DNA of 33,325 nt, from NCBI GenBank assembly GCA_024277175.1, contig JAJRVT010000204.1, positions 1 through 33,325 of the forward strand, written 5' to 3'. This document shows, one piece after another, positions 1-10,818 of this stretch. Under the pieces are notes generated by a model that saw only the letters and a list, made by a program, of their open reading frames with translations, did no database searches and was not told the origin of the DNA. How positions within the stretch are numbered: the first letter of the stretch is position 1; each line of letters opens with the position of its first letter. Source of the stretch: Chloroflexota bacterium (GTDB taxonomy: Bacteria; Chloroflexota; Anaerolineae; Caldilineales; Caldilineaceae). Both the position numbers and the translations under genes were made by a program.

Positions 1-1764
<1,764 letters not shown>

Positions 1765-1896
1765 ATTCCCTCCAGATAGTGTGTTGGTGGTGCAAAAACA
1801 TCGATCAAATCACGCGATCTCGTCTGCTTCGAATTGTCTAGCGCAACCTCCCTTCTGATTCACGACGAATCTCCGATAATCTGTTGGCGACGCCTG

Positions 1897-2958
1897 TCAT
1901 TGCTGGTGGAGCCAACACGCGCCCAGGTGACCGCTCTCGATCTCCCGAAGCGGCGGGTCCTCCTCCCGACAAATTTTCATCACGTGGGGGCAACGCGAGG
2001 CGAAGGCGCAGCCCTGAATATCCTCGCTGGGGGATGGCACCATGCCTTCGATGGGGACCAAGGTCTTGCCCTTCTTGCCCAGCACGGGCACCGAGTTGAG
2101 CAGCCCCTGGGTGTACGGGTGGGCCGGCCGGTGGAAAATGGCGCGCACCGGTCCATACTCCACTACCTTGCCCAGGTACATGACCGCGACGTGATCCGCC
2201 ATCTGTGAAACCACGCCCAGGTTGTGGGTGATCATCATGATGGACGAGTCGAAATCAGCCTGCAGGTCGCGCATCAGGTCCAAAATCTGGGCCTGAACCG
2301 TCACATCCAGCGCGGTGGTGGGTTCGTCGGCGATGAGGATGGACGGGTTGCAGGAAAGGGCCAGCGCGATCATGACCCGCTGACGCATGCCGCCGCTCAG
2401 TTGGTGGGGATATTCCTTGAGCCGCTGGGCCGGCGCGCTGATCCGCACCCGGTGCAGCATCTCCTCTGCGCGAGCCAGAGCTTGCCGTTTGCCCACCTTC
2501 TGATGCAACTGGACAGCCTCGGCGATCTGGTTGCCGATGGTGAAGAGTGGATTCAGGGAGGTCATCGGTTCCTGGAAGATCATGGCGATCTCACCGCCGC
2601 GGATATGGCGCATCTCCGCGCCCTTGGGGTTGAGCTTGACTAGGTCCACGGGCCCGTCGCCGTTGTTGCGGTGCAACAGGATCTCGCCCCCCGTGATCTG
2701 GCCCGGCGGCGACTTGATCAGGCGCATAACCGAACGTGCGGTCACGCTCTTGCCGCAGCCGCTCTCGCCCACCAGCCCCAGGGTGGAACGCTGGCCTAGG
2801 GTCAGATCGACACCGCGCACCGCACGCACAACGCCTTTTTCCAGAAAGAACGCGGTGTGCAGGTTCCTGATCTCCAGGATCGGCTGAGATGCTGTCGGCG
2901 TGGGCGGGGCCGGTTCCTCTGTCGCGACGTTGGCGGGCTGGATTGGACGATCCGTCAT
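1897..2958 (-). CDS. Oligopeptide/dipeptide ABC transporter ATP-binding protein (OppD/DppD-like)
   Basis: This is the cytoplasmic ATPase of a peptide-type ABC importer. Visible motifs, in order: Walker A GESGCGKS, Q-loop region (MIFQEPMTSLNP), ABC signature LSGGMRQR, Walker B ILIADEPTTALD, H-loop MMITHNLG. The C-terminal oligopeptide-transporter extension has clustered Cys residues (CAFASRCPH, then CREED), characteristic of OppD/DppD. The frame is open ten codons further upstream (to 2988), but the ATG at 2958 (MTDRPIQP) is preferred: it has a weak GGAA 8 nt upstream and starts just after the stop of the receiver gene, whereas the longer start has no ribosome site. About 35 N-terminal residues are Pro/Thr/Ala-rich before the ATPase fold. 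The order receiver, ATPase, binding protein suggests one transcript. The partner ATPase and permeases are not in the window. Confidence 0.93.
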   Translation of the reverse strand: MTDRPIQPANVATEEPAPPTPTASQPILEIRNLHTAFFLEKGVVRAVRGVDLTLGQRSTLGLVGESGCGKSVTARSVMRLIKSPPGQITGGEILLHRNNGDGPVDLVKLNPKGAEMRHIRGGEIAMIFQEPMTSLNPLFTIGNQIAEAVQLHQKVGKRQALARAEEMLHRVRISAPAQRLKEYPHQLSGGMRQRVMIALALSCNPSILIADEPTTALDVTVQAQILDLMRDLQADFDSSIMMITHNLGVVSQMADHVAVMYLGKVVEYGPVRAIFHRPAHPYTQGLLNSVPVLGKKGKTLVPIEGMVPSPSEDIQGCAFASRCPHVMKICREEDPPLREIESGHLGACWLHQQ

Positions 2959-2962
2959 GGTT

Positions 2963-3391
2963 TTATTCCGCAGTTGAGTTGGCTTCATCGGTGGGGGAGC
3001 GGCGCAGGATACGCGCCAATGTCCGGGCTAACGTCACCGGCAGCACGGGCTTGACCAGATAGGCGGCGACGCCCATCTCTAGGCCGCGCCGCCGCTCGTC
3101 CAGGGAGGTGCAGATGACGATGGGGATATGGCGGGTGGCGGGGGCGACGTGAAACGCGCGCAGGAACGTCCAATGGTCACCCTCCAGCGTATTCGGCTCC
3201 ACCACAATGGCTTCCAGGGCGCACTTCTCCACAATTTTTCTGGCGGCCCGTTCGTTTCCACAAACGCGCACCCGGTAGCGTCGCCCCAGTTCCCGCTGGT
3301 AAAGATCGCGCGTCGCCTGATCAGACTCGATGATCAGGATAGCCGGACTCTGGCTCGACGCTCGGTCGTTCACGTTTGCACCCGCCTGCAA
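2963..3391 (-). CDS. Stand-alone response-regulator receiver domain with Glu at the phosphorylation site
   Basis: A single CheY-like domain with no output domain. The beta-1 strand and acidic pair are visible (ILIIESD, E22 and D24), as are the conserved Thr of beta-4 (VICTS, T95) and the conserved Lys of beta-5 (YLVKP, K114). At the position where the phosphorylated Asp normally ends beta-3, the sequence reads AIVVEPN, giving Glu65. Glu at this site is known in other receivers to mimic phosphorylation, so the protein may be locked on or may act through protein contacts only. Start is uncertain: TTG at 3391 is the longest; GTG at 3373, preceded by GGCGGG 7 nt upstream, is equally plausible. 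It ends 4 nt before the ABC ATPase start, so the two are probably co-transcribed and possibly translationally coupled. Numbering is from the TTG. Confidence 0.85.
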   Translation of the reverse strand: MQAGANVNDRASSQSPAILIIESDQATRDLYQRELGRRYRVRVCGNERAARKIVEKCALEAIVVEPNTLEGDHWTFLRAFHVAPATRHIPIVICTSLDERRRGLEMGVAAYLVKPVLPVTLARTLARILRRSPTDEANSTAE

Positions 3392-3678
3392 CAGGTCGAA
3401 GATTAAAAAGCGCAGCGCTGTCTGTTTTTGAGTTCTCTCGAGATGGATGCTTACAGGATAGCGACAAAACGAGGTAAAGTCTTGGATAAATAATGCACAG
3501 AATTGGACGATAGGTGTCTATTCGGCGCATTCTCGATTTTTCGTGACGATCCAGGCGAACTCTGAATAGACCGCGGATTGGGCGGATCAGGTGGACCACA
3601 ACGGATTTTTTCTGAAAATCCGTGGAGTATTTCGCTCAATCCGCCTAATCCGCGGTCTATTGTAAGCCGGTGCGATCT
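3392..3678. other. Intergenic region between kinase and receiver genes
   Basis: About 290 nt without a credible gene. The part next to the kinase stop holds a large imperfect hairpin repeat (3565-3661, listed separately). The rest is AT-richer than the surroundings. No convincing -35/-10 pair for the receiver gene was found by eye, so whether the receiver is read from its own promoter or from the kinase gene is open. Confidence 0.6.
3565..3661. repeat. Compound hairpin repeat, family A copy 1
   Basis: Outer arms 3565-3585 and 3641-3661 are inverted copies (AATAGACCGCGGATTGGGCGG versus its complement) with one mismatch in 21. Inside is a second hairpin, ACGGATTTT and AAAATCCGT, at 3601-3623. 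The arms are built from about 9-nt units of the form GCGGATTNG. A second copy with the same architecture lies at 21113-21206, so this is a dispersed element rather than a chance palindrome. It directly follows the kinase gene and could also act as its terminator or processing site. Confidence 0.85.
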
Positions 3679-6297
3679 TTACCGGAAGTGATTTCGATAG
3701 GCTTTAGGCGACACGCCTGCTTCTTTGCGAAAGACGCGACTGAAATAGGCGGGATCGCAGAAACCGACCGCCCCCGCGATCGCGGTGACGGAATCATCCG
3801 TTGCGCGCAGTAGCTTTTGGGCCTGGAGCACCCGGTAACGGTTCAGATATTGCCAGGGAGTCATGCCGGTTTCGCGGCGAAACACGCGCGACAGATGGTT
3901 GGGGCTGACGCCGACCACGCCGGCGATCCCCTGACGCGTCAAAGCGTCGGCGTAATGGGCGCGGATATAGGTGGCGCTCCGCTGCACCATTTCCCCGGCC
4001 TGCTGCAACTGGCTGTTGAGGGCCGTCTCCAGGCGCGGAGCCGCTGACTCCGCCAGATCTGGCGCGGTCTGGCGCGGAGGAGCGTCTTTGTTATCCGCCG
4101 CCAGGGGGAGCAGAATATGACAGATGGTGCCACGCCCCACCCGGCTCTCCAGGTGCAGATCGCCGCCATGCAATTTCACCAGATGGTGGGTGATGGTGAG
4201 TCCCAGGCCAATGCCACGGTGGGCGCTTCCGGTCTCCGACCCGCGCGCGGGTTCGTAAACGGTCACGAACGACTCGAATATATGCACCAACTGCTCTTTG
4301 GGAATGCCCGCGCCCGTGTCCTCGATCCAGATATGCAGCCAGCCGGATTGCCGGGCGGCGGCCAGCGTAATGTAGCCGCGACGGGTGAAATTCGCGGCGT
4401 TGCTGAGCAGGTTGAGCACGATCTGGCGCAGCCGCTCCGGGTCGGCCTGGATGACGGGCAACTGGGCCGGCAGTTGCAGACGCCATGTGACCCCGTCGTT
4501 GACGGGCAGGCTGGCGGACGCGATCTCGAAAAGTTCGCTCAAAAAGGCCACCGGCTCGATGGATTCCCGGAAGATCTCCAAAGCTCCGATCTCGGCCTGG
4601 GAAAGCTCCAGCAGGTCGTTGATCAGCCGCGCCAACTGCTCGCCGCTCTGTTGGATATGACGCAGATCGCTGGCCAGCTCCGCCGGCAGGTTGAAGCCAT
4701 AGGGGTTGGGGTCCCCCAGGGCCGTCTGGCTATAGCCCAGGATCACATTGAGGGGTGTGCGCAGTTCATGGCTGATGTTGGCCAGCAGGCGAGTCTTGAA
4801 GTGGCTGGCCTGTTCGGCCGTGACCCGGGCCGCCAGCGCCTCCGAATAGAGACGGGCATTGCGGATGGCCACCCCCAACTGGTCGGCCAGGAATTGGAGG
4901 GCGTCCAGATCGCCCTGGCTGTGATGCTTGAAGCTGCGGCTGTGGAGGTCGAGCACCCCCTGGGTCCTGCCGCCCAGGCGGATAGGCGCGATCACCCGGG
5001 AACGGGTCGCGGGCCAGCGCGGGTCGGGCGCGAAGCGCGGGCTCGTCTGCGCGTCGGGGATGAAAAGGGGGCGATCACCCATCAGCGTGTGGCCCAGCGC
5101 GCCCGATTCGGCCAGGGGAATGCGCGGCCACTCGCCCTGGGGTCGGCCCGATTCGATGGACGCCAACGCCTGCTCCCCTTCCATCCACAGCAGAATCTCC
5201 ACGTCATCGTAGCCGTAATTGGTGCGGATCAACTCGGCGATCTGCTGGGGCAGCAATTCGTGGTCGATGATGGCCCCGATCTGGCGGTTGATGGCCAGAC
5301 TCGTTTCCAACTGGGTGATGCGCCGACGAGATAGCTGTAACCGGTTGCCCTGGAGGCGGGTGGGCATATCGGCGATGGCCGTCAGCTTGCGCACCGCCAC
5401 ATCGACCACGTTTTCCCGGGTGATCAGCATGGGATGATAGCTATAGGTGGGCGGTATGGGCTCGCCGCGCGCGGCCTGGCAGGCCAGCCGGACGGCCTGG
5501 GTCGCCAGTTCCGTGGCCGAAGTCTCCACAGTGGCGGCCATCTCCCCCCGGGCGATGGCGGCGATGGCCAAGGGATCGCCGTTGACGCCTACGATCACGG
5601 TTTCGACGTCCATCAACCCCAGATGGCAGCCCACGTCCCGCCCGGCGAAGGCCAAGGTGTCCGACAGGCCGAACACGGCGTCGAACGGCTGCGAGAGGGG
5701 CGTCATGGCGTCGAGGACGTAGTCACAGGCTTCGTCATAGGTCCAGGGAGCGGGGATGTGGATATAGTCGATGTCAGGATGGTGGCGAAACACATCGATG
5801 GCGCCGTTGACGCGGGTCTTCCCGGTCTCGACGCCGCGGGTGACCATGCCGCCGATGATGGCGACCCGGCCCGACCCGCCCAGCAACTGAACCAAATGCC
5901 GACAGGCCACCTGAGCCACGTCATAAAGTCCCTGGGGATGGGAGAATCGGGGATGTTCGAGCGGCCATTCCGAGAGGCAAATCACGGGGAGTCCGTTATC
6001 CAGCAACTGGCGCACGGACGAAATGTCCAGGTTGACCGTCAACAACGCGCCCAGGCCCAGGGCCATGATCTCCTCGATTTTGGCCATTCTGGCGTCATCC
6101 ACCCTCGCTTCGTCGCTGAATTCGATCTCCACCAGGTCGATGGCCGGGATGTCCTCCGGTCGCTGGAAAGGCGCGCCATAGGAGAAAGCAGGATGAAAGG
6201 GGACGGGGCGGGCGAAGCGCCAGATGGTCTCGAAAATTTCTACCCAGAAGGGATCGTTGGAATCCACCTGCAGGCCGATGCGGACGGGTTGCGTCAT
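3679..6297 (-). CDS. Cytoplasmic sensor: periplasmic-binding-like domain + GAF + histidine kinase + AraC HTH
   Basis: An 872-residue fusion. Residues about 5-300 resemble the LacI/sugar-binding fold ([13 protein letters not shown] at the start, [13 protein letters not shown] and [18 protein letters not shown] later). Residues about 335-485 look like a GAF domain. The HisKA H-box is [12 protein letters not shown] with His510; the ATPase has an N-box ([10 protein letters not shown], about 628-637), G1 (EDTGAGIP, 659-666) and G2 (GIGLGL, 695-700). Residues about 765-872 are an AraC-type double HTH ([16 protein letters not shown], then [17 protein letters not shown]). There is no signal peptide, no transmembrane segment and no receiver domain, so ligand sensing, kinase and DNA binding all sit in the cytoplasm. 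Start supported by GGAG 7 nt before the ATG. It probably senses a small sugar or similar ligand and controls nearby or distant transport genes. It lies upstream, on the same strand, of the receiver/ABC genes. Confidence 0.92.
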   Translation of the reverse strand: MTQPVRIGLQVDSNDPFWVEIFETIWRFARPVPFHPAFSYGAPFQRPEDIPAIDLVEIEFSDEARVDDARMAKIEEIMALGLGALLTVNLDISSVRQLLDNGLPVICLSEWPLEHPRFSHPQGLYDVAQVACRHLVQLLGGSGRVAIIGGMVTRGVETGKTRVNGAIDVFRHHPDIDYIHIPAPWTYDEACDYVLDAMTPLSQPFDAVFGLSDTLAFAGRDVGCHLGLMDVETVIVGVNGDPLAIAAIARGEMAATVETSATELATQAVRLACQAARGEPIPPTYSYHPMLITRENVVDVAVRKLTAIADMPTRLQGNRLQLSRRRITQLETSLAINRQIGAIIDHELLPQQIAELIRTNYGYDDVEILLWMEGEQALASIESGRPQGEWPRIPLAESGALGHTLMGDRPLFIPDAQTSPRFAPDPRWPATRSRVIAPIRLGGRTQGVLDLHSRSFKHHSQGDLDALQFLADQLGVAIRNARLYSEALAARVTAEQASHFKTRLLANISHELRTPLNVILGYSQTALGDPNPYGFNLPAELASDLRHIQQSGEQLARLINDLLELSQAEIGALEIFRESIEPVAFLSELFEIASASLPVNDGVTWRLQLPAQLPVIQADPERLRQIVLNLLSNAANFTRRGYITLAAARQSGWLHIWIEDTGAGIPKEQLVHIFESFVTVYEPARGSETGSAHRGIGLGLTITHHLVKLHGGDLHLESRVGRGTICHILLPLAADNKDAPPRQTAPDLAESAAPRLETALNSQLQQAGEMVQRSATYIRAHYADALTRQGIAGVVGVSPNHLSRVFRRETGMTPWQYLNRYRVLQAQKLLRATDDSVTAIAGAVGFCDPAYFSRVFRKEAGVSPKAYRNHFR

Positions 6298-6339
6298 GAT
6301 GGCGCTCCAAACATGGTAACTGAAGAATTATGGGCCGCC

Positions 6340-6356
6340 CACCTTCCAGGAAGGTG
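6340..6356. promoter_or_regulatory. Perfect 17-bp palindrome upstream of the sensor-kinase gene (candidate operator)
   Basis: CACCTTCC-A-GGAAGGTG is a perfect inverted repeat with 8-bp arms, 43 bp before the kinase start codon. On the minus strand a TATGAT box at 6389-6394 could be the -10 of the kinase promoter, though no good -35 is seen; the palindrome would then be 25-40 nt into the transcript. Position and symmetry fit an autoregulatory operator or a short mRNA hairpin. Binding by the AraC domain is only a guess: AraC sites are usually direct repeats. Confidence 0.45.
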
Positions 6357-6428
6357 AAACTGGCCCGATTTGTTTTGGACACACCCAAATCATAACGGGA
6401 TTTACGAGAACGCGCTAGCGCGCCGTCA

Positions 6429-6647
6429 GTGGGCCGCGACGAATACGTCAATACACCTTTATTACACCTTTTTGGGGCTATCGAGACGCACCCGGTCATC
6501 GTAACAATAGTCGCCCTGGGCGCGGTCACCGGCATTCTCTCCGGCGGCGTCACGCTCATCGGCGGTGCGCTGGCCGGCGCGGCCGGCGGCGCTGTGCTGG
6601 GGGCGCTGTTCCACAAGAACATCGGCCTGACCGATACACGCTGTTGA
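6429..6647 (+). CDS. Small hydrophobic glycine-zipper-like protein, unknown function
   Basis: A 72-residue frame with GTG start at 6429 and no clear ribosome site. From about residue 22 onwards it has strong GC3 codon bias and a hydrophobic, Gly/Ala-rich stretch (VTGILSGGVTLIGGALAGAA) that could form one or two membrane helices of glycine-zipper type. The first 20 codons are less gene-like, so the true start may differ. It is divergent from the sensor-kinase gene, and its stop codon overlaps the -35 box of the next promoter. It could be a genuine small membrane protein or the tail of a decayed gene; no family was recognised. Confidence 0.4.
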   Translation: MGRDEYVNTPLLHLFGAIETHPVIVTIVALGAVTGILSGGVTLIGGALAGAAGGAVLGALFHKNIGLTDTRC

Positions 6648-6672
6648 CGCCAGCGGCCAAACCCTCTACAAT
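6644..6672 (+). promoter_or_regulatory. Sigma70-type promoter for the DHDPS-family gene
   Basis: TTGACG at 6644-6649, a 17-nt spacer and TACAAT at 6667-6672. The predicted transcript start near 6679 gives a leader of about 88 nt before the ATG at 6767. The -35 hexamer overlaps the stop codon of the preceding small ORF. Confidence 0.75.
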
Positions 6673-6766
6673 CAGATTAGACCATGACCGACGCGTGAAA
6701 GCGCTTGTTCCTAATTCACGCTTTCGAGCGGCGCGTCTTCATCAAACCCAGGGAAGGAGAACCCAC

Positions 6767-7669
6767 ATGACCGCTCCATCCATCCTGCGCGGCGTCTTTG
6801 CGCCGACGCTCACCCCCCTCAAGGAAGACCTGAGTCCGGATGCGGACCGCTGGATCGCCCACTGTAAACGGCTGCTGGATGACGGTTGTCACGGCCTGGT
6901 CCCCTTCGGCACCACCAGCGAGGCCAATTCGTTTGGCGTGGAAGAGCGTATGGACATGCTGGAGATGCTGGTGGACGCCGGCGTCTCGCCCGGCCGGTTG
7001 ATGCCGGGAACGGGCCTGTGCGCGCTGCCCGAAACTGTACGCCTGACGAGCCACGCCGTCGAACTAGGCTGCGCGGGCGTGCTCATGCTGCCACCCTTCT
7101 ACTACAAGGACGTGAGCGACGAGGGCCTCTTCTGCAGCATCGCCGAGGTCATCGAGCGGGTGGGGGATGAGCGCCTGCGCATCTACCTCTACCACATCCC
7201 GCCCATCGCCCAGGTGGGCTACAGCATCGGCCTGATCGAGCGACTGGTCAGCGCCTACCCGGACGTGGTGGTGGGCATCAAGGACAGTTCGGGCGACTGG
7301 AACAACCTCCACAACATCCTCACCAACTTCCCCGGTTTCGCCACCTTCACCGGCAGCGAACGTTTTCTCCTCCAGACCCTGCGCCTGGGCGGTGCGGGGA
7401 CCATCACGGCCATGGCCAATGTGGTTCCCCGGACCCTGCGTCAACTTTATGACAACTGGGAGAGCGAAAACGCCCAGGCCCTTCAGGCGGACGTCGATCG
7501 TTTTCGGGAGGCCCTGGCCGGCTACTCGCCCATCCCCGCGCTCAAGACCATCGTCGCCTTCCGCCAGTCCGATCCGGGGTGGCGAACCGTGCGTCCGCCC
7601 CTGGTGGAATTCGACGACGAGCAGAGTCAGGATGTGCTGGAGAAGTGCGGGTTGTGTGGGGAAAGTTGA
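6767..7669 (+). CDS. Dihydrodipicolinate synthase / N-acetylneuraminate lyase family aldolase
   Basis: A 300-residue TIM-barrel class I aldolase of normal family length. The substrate-binding loop reads GTTSEA (48-53) where DapA has GTTGE. The Schiff-base lysine is K172 in VGIKDSSGD, and the conserved tyrosine is Y142 in YLYHIPP, where DapA has YNVP; His thus replaces the usual Asn. These changes argue against a plain DapA and for another 2-oxoacid aldolase or dehydratase of the superfamily. The frame is open further upstream (to 6644), but the ATG at 6767 has a very good Shine-Dalgarno (GGAAGGAG). A clear sigma70 promoter lies 95 nt upstream. A saccharopine-dehydrogenase-like gene follows on the same strand after a repeat. 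The stop codon is the TGA at the first unit of a heptamer array. Confidence 0.9.
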   Translation: MTAPSILRGVFAPTLTPLKEDLSPDADRWIAHCKRLLDDGCHGLVPFGTTSEANSFGVEERMDMLEMLVDAGVSPGRLMPGTGLCALPETVRLTSHAVELGCAGVLMLPPFYYKDVSDEGLFCSIAEVIERVGDERLRIYLYHIPPIAQVGYSIGLIERLVSAYPDVVVGIKDSSGDWNNLHNILTNFPGFATFTGSERFLLQTLRLGGAGTITAMANVVPRTLRQLYDNWESENAQALQADVDRFREALAGYSPIPALKTIVAFRQSDPGWRTVRPPLVEFDDEQSQDVLEKCGLCGES

Positions 7670-7768
7670 AAAATTGAAGATTGAGGATTAAAGATTGGGT
7701 AGCGGAGAGTTCTCGTGCTCCCCCGATTCTCCGGTCCTCCAATCTTCAATCTTTAATCTTCAATTTTT
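7668..7768. repeat. Inverted heptamer arrays (GAAGATT type) forming a long hairpin
   Basis: Left arm 7668-7696 is one 8-nt and three 7-nt units (GAAAAATT, GAAGATT, GAGGATT, AAAGATT). Right arm 7741-7768 is four inverse units (AATCTTC, AATCTTT, AATCTTC, AATTTTT). The arms pair with a spacer of about 44 nt. The array begins at the TGA stop of the upstream aldolase gene and ends 21 nt before the next start codon. It may act as a transcription attenuator between the two co-directional genes. Confidence 0.85.
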
Positions 7769-7789
7769 GCATCACAGAAACGAGGTTCC

Positions 7790-8845
7790 ATGTCCACCAA
7801 TCTCCTCATCTACGGCGCCAACGGCTACACAGGCGAACTGATCGCGCGCATGGCGGTGGAGCAGGGGTTGCATCCGGTGTTAGCCGGGCGCAACCGAGAG
7901 GCCGTCGGTGCGCTGGCCGGAGAACTGGGACTGGAAAGCCGCGTGGCCAACCTGGACGAACCGGGAGAGCTGGACGCCGCGCTGGCGGGCATGGCCGCGG
8001 TCATCCACTGCGCCGGCCCCTTCTGGCGCACGGCCACGCAAATGGTGGACGCCTGCCTGCGCAACCGCGTCCACTACCTGGATATCACCGGCGAGATCGC
8101 GGTCTTCGAGGCCCTCCACGCCCGGGATGAAGAAGCCAGGGCCGCGGGGATCATGCTCCTGCCCGGGAGCGGCTTCGACGTGGTCCCCACCGACTGCCTA
8201 GCCGCGCACCTTAAACGGCGGCTGCCCACGGCCACCCACCTGGTGCTGGCCTTCCAGGGGCTGGGCGGCGTCTCCCGGGGAACCATGACCACCATGGCCG
8301 AGAACCTGGGCAAGGGACCGGGCGGCGCGGTCCGGCGCGAGGGGCGGATCACGCCTGTGCCCGGGGCCTGGAAGACCCGCGAGATCGACTTCGGTCGCGG
8401 CCCCCGGCTGGCCATGACCATCCCCTGGGGTGACGTCTCCACCGCTTACTACAGCACCGGCATTCCCAACATCGAGGTCTACATGGCCGCGTCCAAGAGC
8501 ATGGTGCGGGGCCTGCGCGTCGCCCGGCATCTGGGCTGGCTGCTGCGAGCAGGGCCGGTGCAGGGGTTGGTCAAACGGCGCATCCGTTCGGGGCCGCCCG
8601 GGCCTAGCCCGGAAGAGCGAGCCAGGGGCGTCAGCCTTCTCTGGGGCATGGCCGAGGATGGCGAGCAGCGGGTGGAGACGCGCATGCGCACGCCCGAGGG
8701 CTACACGCTCACGGCCATGACCGCGCTGCTGATCGCGGGTAAAGTCCTGGCCGGCAACGCGCCGCCCGGCTTCCAGACGCCCTCCCTGGCCTATGGCCCG
8801 GATTTGATCTTGGAAATTGAGGGCGTGGAGCGAACAGATCATTAA
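7790..8845 (+). CDS. Saccharopine dehydrogenase-like / trans-acting enoyl-reductase-like NAD(P)-binding protein
   Basis: 351 residues. The N-terminus is a Rossmann fold with GANGYTG (residues 9-15) and a following LAGRN, the nucleotide-binding pattern of the saccharopine dehydrogenase NADP-binding family. AVIHCAGPF and HYLDITGE, also conserved in this family, follow. The middle and C-terminal parts resemble the membrane-associated enoyl-reductase-like branch found in many bacteria, whose substrates are mostly unknown. Start: ATG at 7790, preceded by GAGG about 6 nt upstream. It may be co-transcribed with the DHDPS-family gene; a shared amino-acid or lipid pathway is possible but not shown. 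The last two codons, His and stop (CATTAA), lie within the repeat at 8840-8958. Confidence 0.85.
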   Translation: MSTNLLIYGANGYTGELIARMAVEQGLHPVLAGRNREAVGALAGELGLESRVANLDEPGELDAALAGMAAVIHCAGPFWRTATQMVDACLRNRVHYLDITGEIAVFEALHARDEEARAAGIMLLPGSGFDVVPTDCLAAHLKRRLPTATHLVLAFQGLGGVSRGTMTTMAENLGKGPGGAVRREGRITPVPGAWKTREIDFGRGPRLAMTIPWGDVSTAYYSTGIPNIEVYMAASKSMVRGLRVARHLGWLLRAGPVQGLVKRRIRSGPPGPSPEERARGVSLLWGMAEDGEQRVETRMRTPEGYTLTAMTALLIAGKVLAGNAPPGFQTPSLAYGPDLILEIEGVERTDH

Positions 8846-8958
8846 CCATTCACCATTCGCAATTCATCATTAATTATTTGCGGTGTCGTGGCGCACCGAA
8901 TTACAAATAATTAATGATGAATTGCGAATGGTGAACGGTTAATGGCGAACGGTTAATG
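8840..8958. terminator. Near-perfect 41-bp inverted repeat of heptamers between two convergent genes
   Basis: Arms 8840-8880 and 8904-8944 pair with one mismatch in 41; the 23-nt loop has its own 5-bp stem (CGGTG/CACCG). Both arms read as 7-nt units (CATTAAC, CATTCAC, CATTCGC on the left; GTGAACG, GTTAATG, GCGAACG on the right). Extra units at 8945-8958 run into the 3' end of the minus-strand peptidase gene. The stop codons of both convergent genes (TAA at 8843-8845 and TAA at 8955-8953) come from the repeat, each preceded by CAT. The RNA hairpin would be very stable in both directions, so a bidirectional terminator role is likely, though no long U-tract follows. Confidence 0.8.
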
Positions 8959-10761
8959 GGCGACGAGCGCTTCTAACCGATCCACCAGCCCCGCAAGCAC
9001 ATCGAAGGTCTGCTCCACCGCGTCCGGCGTCGTCAGGTCCACGCCGGCCAGCTTGAGCGCGTCCAGCGGATAGAGGGAACTGCCGGCGCGCAGGAAGCTG
9101 AGATAGTTCTCCGCCGCGCCCGGCTTGCCTTCCAGCACGCCCTTGGCCAACGCATGCGCACCCGAAATCCCTGTGGCGTACTGAAAGACGTAGAAATTGG
9201 CGTAGAGATGGGATGAGAACTCACCCCAGGTGATGCCGGTGCGCGCCCGGTCTATCTCCACCTCACCGCCGTAGCCTTCAGCGAAAAGATCGGCCATCAA
9301 CTCGATCAACTGGTCGGCATTGAACGAATCGCCCCGTTCCACCCGCTCATGGATCTCCAGCTCAAAACGGGCCAGGGTGGGCATGATGAAAAAGTAGCGA
9401 TGGAAATTGGCCATGGCCTCTTCGATGAGACCGATCTGGAAGTCGGGATCGTCCTGGGTCTCCAGCAGATGAGCCCGCACCAGGGCCTGGTTGAAGTTGG
9501 AGGCCACCTCAGCCACAAAGAGCGAGTAGTGGCTGTAGATGAGCGGCTGGCTCTCCCACGTGTGATAGGAGTGCAGGGAATGGCCCAATTCGTGGGCCAG
9601 GGTGCTCAGGCTGAAAAGATCGTCGGTATAACTCATCATGATGAAGGGGTGGTCGCCCGGCCCGCCATAGGAGTACGCGCCCGCGCTCTTGCCCTTGTTG
9701 GGGTAGATATCCACCCAACGATCTTCCAGCGCACCCCGCCGCAGGGCGGAGACGTACTCCTCACCCAGGGGTCCCATGCCGGCTGCGATCCATTCCACGG
9801 CCTGTTCATAGGGAACCTGAACGGGCTTCTCCGTCAGCGGCGCTTTGATGTCGTACTCGTGCAGGACGTCCAGCCCCAGGGCCTTGCGACGCACCCGCCA
9901 GTAGCGATGCCAGGTGGGCAAGTTGGCCTGGTAAACGTCAATGAGATTATGGAAGACCTCCACGGGTATGTTCTCCGCGTCCAGGGCCGCTTCCAGGGAA
10001 GACCCATAGCGCCTGGCCCTGGCCTTGAACACATCCTGCTTCACCCCCGCCAGCAGGCAATTGGCCATGGTGTTCTTGAAGGCCAGGTGGGCGTCGGCGT
10101 AGTGGGTCCACGCCGTCCGCCGCACCTCCCGGTCTGGGCTGGTGACCAGCGCACTGATGTTGCTCTGGGCGATGTCCATCATCTCGTCCGCGCCGGTGCG
10201 GGCGGGGACAAAGGTGAGGTCCGAATCAGTGAGCACGCTGTGGGTGGCTGAGGCCGTGGAGAAGGCGTCGCTGACCTGCCCCAGCAACTCCTCAACTTCA
10301 GCCGAGCGGATATGGGGTCGCTTGCGTTGCAGGGTATCGAAATAATGGCGGTAGATGGCCAGTTCCGGTTGGATCTCCAACCACTCATCAAGGGTCCCGG
10401 AATCTATGGCGATCAGCTCCGGCTCTGCAAAAGCGATCGCCGCCTGGACGTCGCTCAGCAAGGTCCGCGCCTGACTGACCCAGCCGGCGGCCTGGGGATC
10501 TTCGGTGTCCACGCTGTATTCTAGATAGGCGTACATAAAGACGCGTTGGGCGTCGCGAAAGAGAATCTGCACGAACTCCATCCACGCGGTCAGAATGTCC
10601 GGGTCGTCACCCAGTCGCCCATGATAGCTAGCGGCGGTCTCCAGGCGGCGACGCACATCCATCAACGCGTCCTCCCATGCGGTGTGATCGGCAAAGATAG
10701 TTTCAGTATTCCATTTTTGTTCGACGGGAATGTCAGAACGTTCGCGGATGGCAGTGGACAT
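8953..10761 (-). CDS. pepF: Oligoendopeptidase F (M3B family zinc metallopeptidase)
   Basis: 602 residues from the ATG at 10761, normal for PepF. It is a cytoplasmic metallopeptidase that cleaves oligopeptides. The zinc motif HELGH (His390, Glu391, His394) is followed by the third ligand in [10 protein letters not shown] (Glu418). Upstream is the family's [11 protein letters not shown] segment with [14 protein letters not shown], also typical. The frame extends 17 codons further upstream, but the ATG at 10761 is chosen because AGGAGGAG lies 6 nt before it. A promoter at 10819-10847 gives a leader of about 50 nt. The gene converges on the oxidoreductase gene, and its His-stop end lies within the shared repeat. 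A link to the oligopeptide importer at the left edge is possible but they are 6 kb apart. Confidence 0.93.
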   Translation of the reverse strand: MSTAIRERSDIPVEQKWNTETIFADHTAWEDALMDVRRRLETAASYHGRLGDDPDILTAWMEFVQILFRDAQRVFMYAYLEYSVDTEDPQAAGWVSQARTLLSDVQAAIAFAEPELIAIDSGTLDEWLEIQPELAIYRHYFDTLQRKRPHIRSAEVEELLGQVSDAFSTASATHSVLTDSDLTFVPARTGADEMMDIAQSNISALVTSPDREVRRTAWTHYADAHLAFKNTMANCLLAGVKQDVFKARARRYGSSLEAALDAENIPVEVFHNLIDVYQANLPTWHRYWRVRRKALGLDVLHEYDIKAPLTEKPVQVPYEQAVEWIAAGMGPLGEEYVSALRRGALEDRWVDIYPNKGKSAGAYSYGGPGDHPFIMMSYTDDLFSLSTLAHELGHSLHSYHTWESQPLIYSHYSLFVAEVASNFNQALVRAHLLETQDDPDFQIGLIEEAMANFHRYFFIMPTLARFELEIHERVERGDSFNADQLIELMADLFAEGYGGEVEIDRARTGITWGEFSSHLYANFYVFQYATGISGAHALAKGVLEGKPGAAENYLSFLRAGSSLYPLDALKLAGVDLTTPDAVEQTFDVLAGLVDRLEALVAH

Positions 10762-10818
10762 CGAGGTCTCCTCCTGTTGGGGAAATAAAATGGTTTGTGA
10801 CAGAACGATCAAAAGTCC

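Noticed and set aside
4117-6357. Plus-strand frames of 405 and 307 codons
   Set aside because: Both are antisense to the sensor-kinase gene, whose domains are unambiguous.
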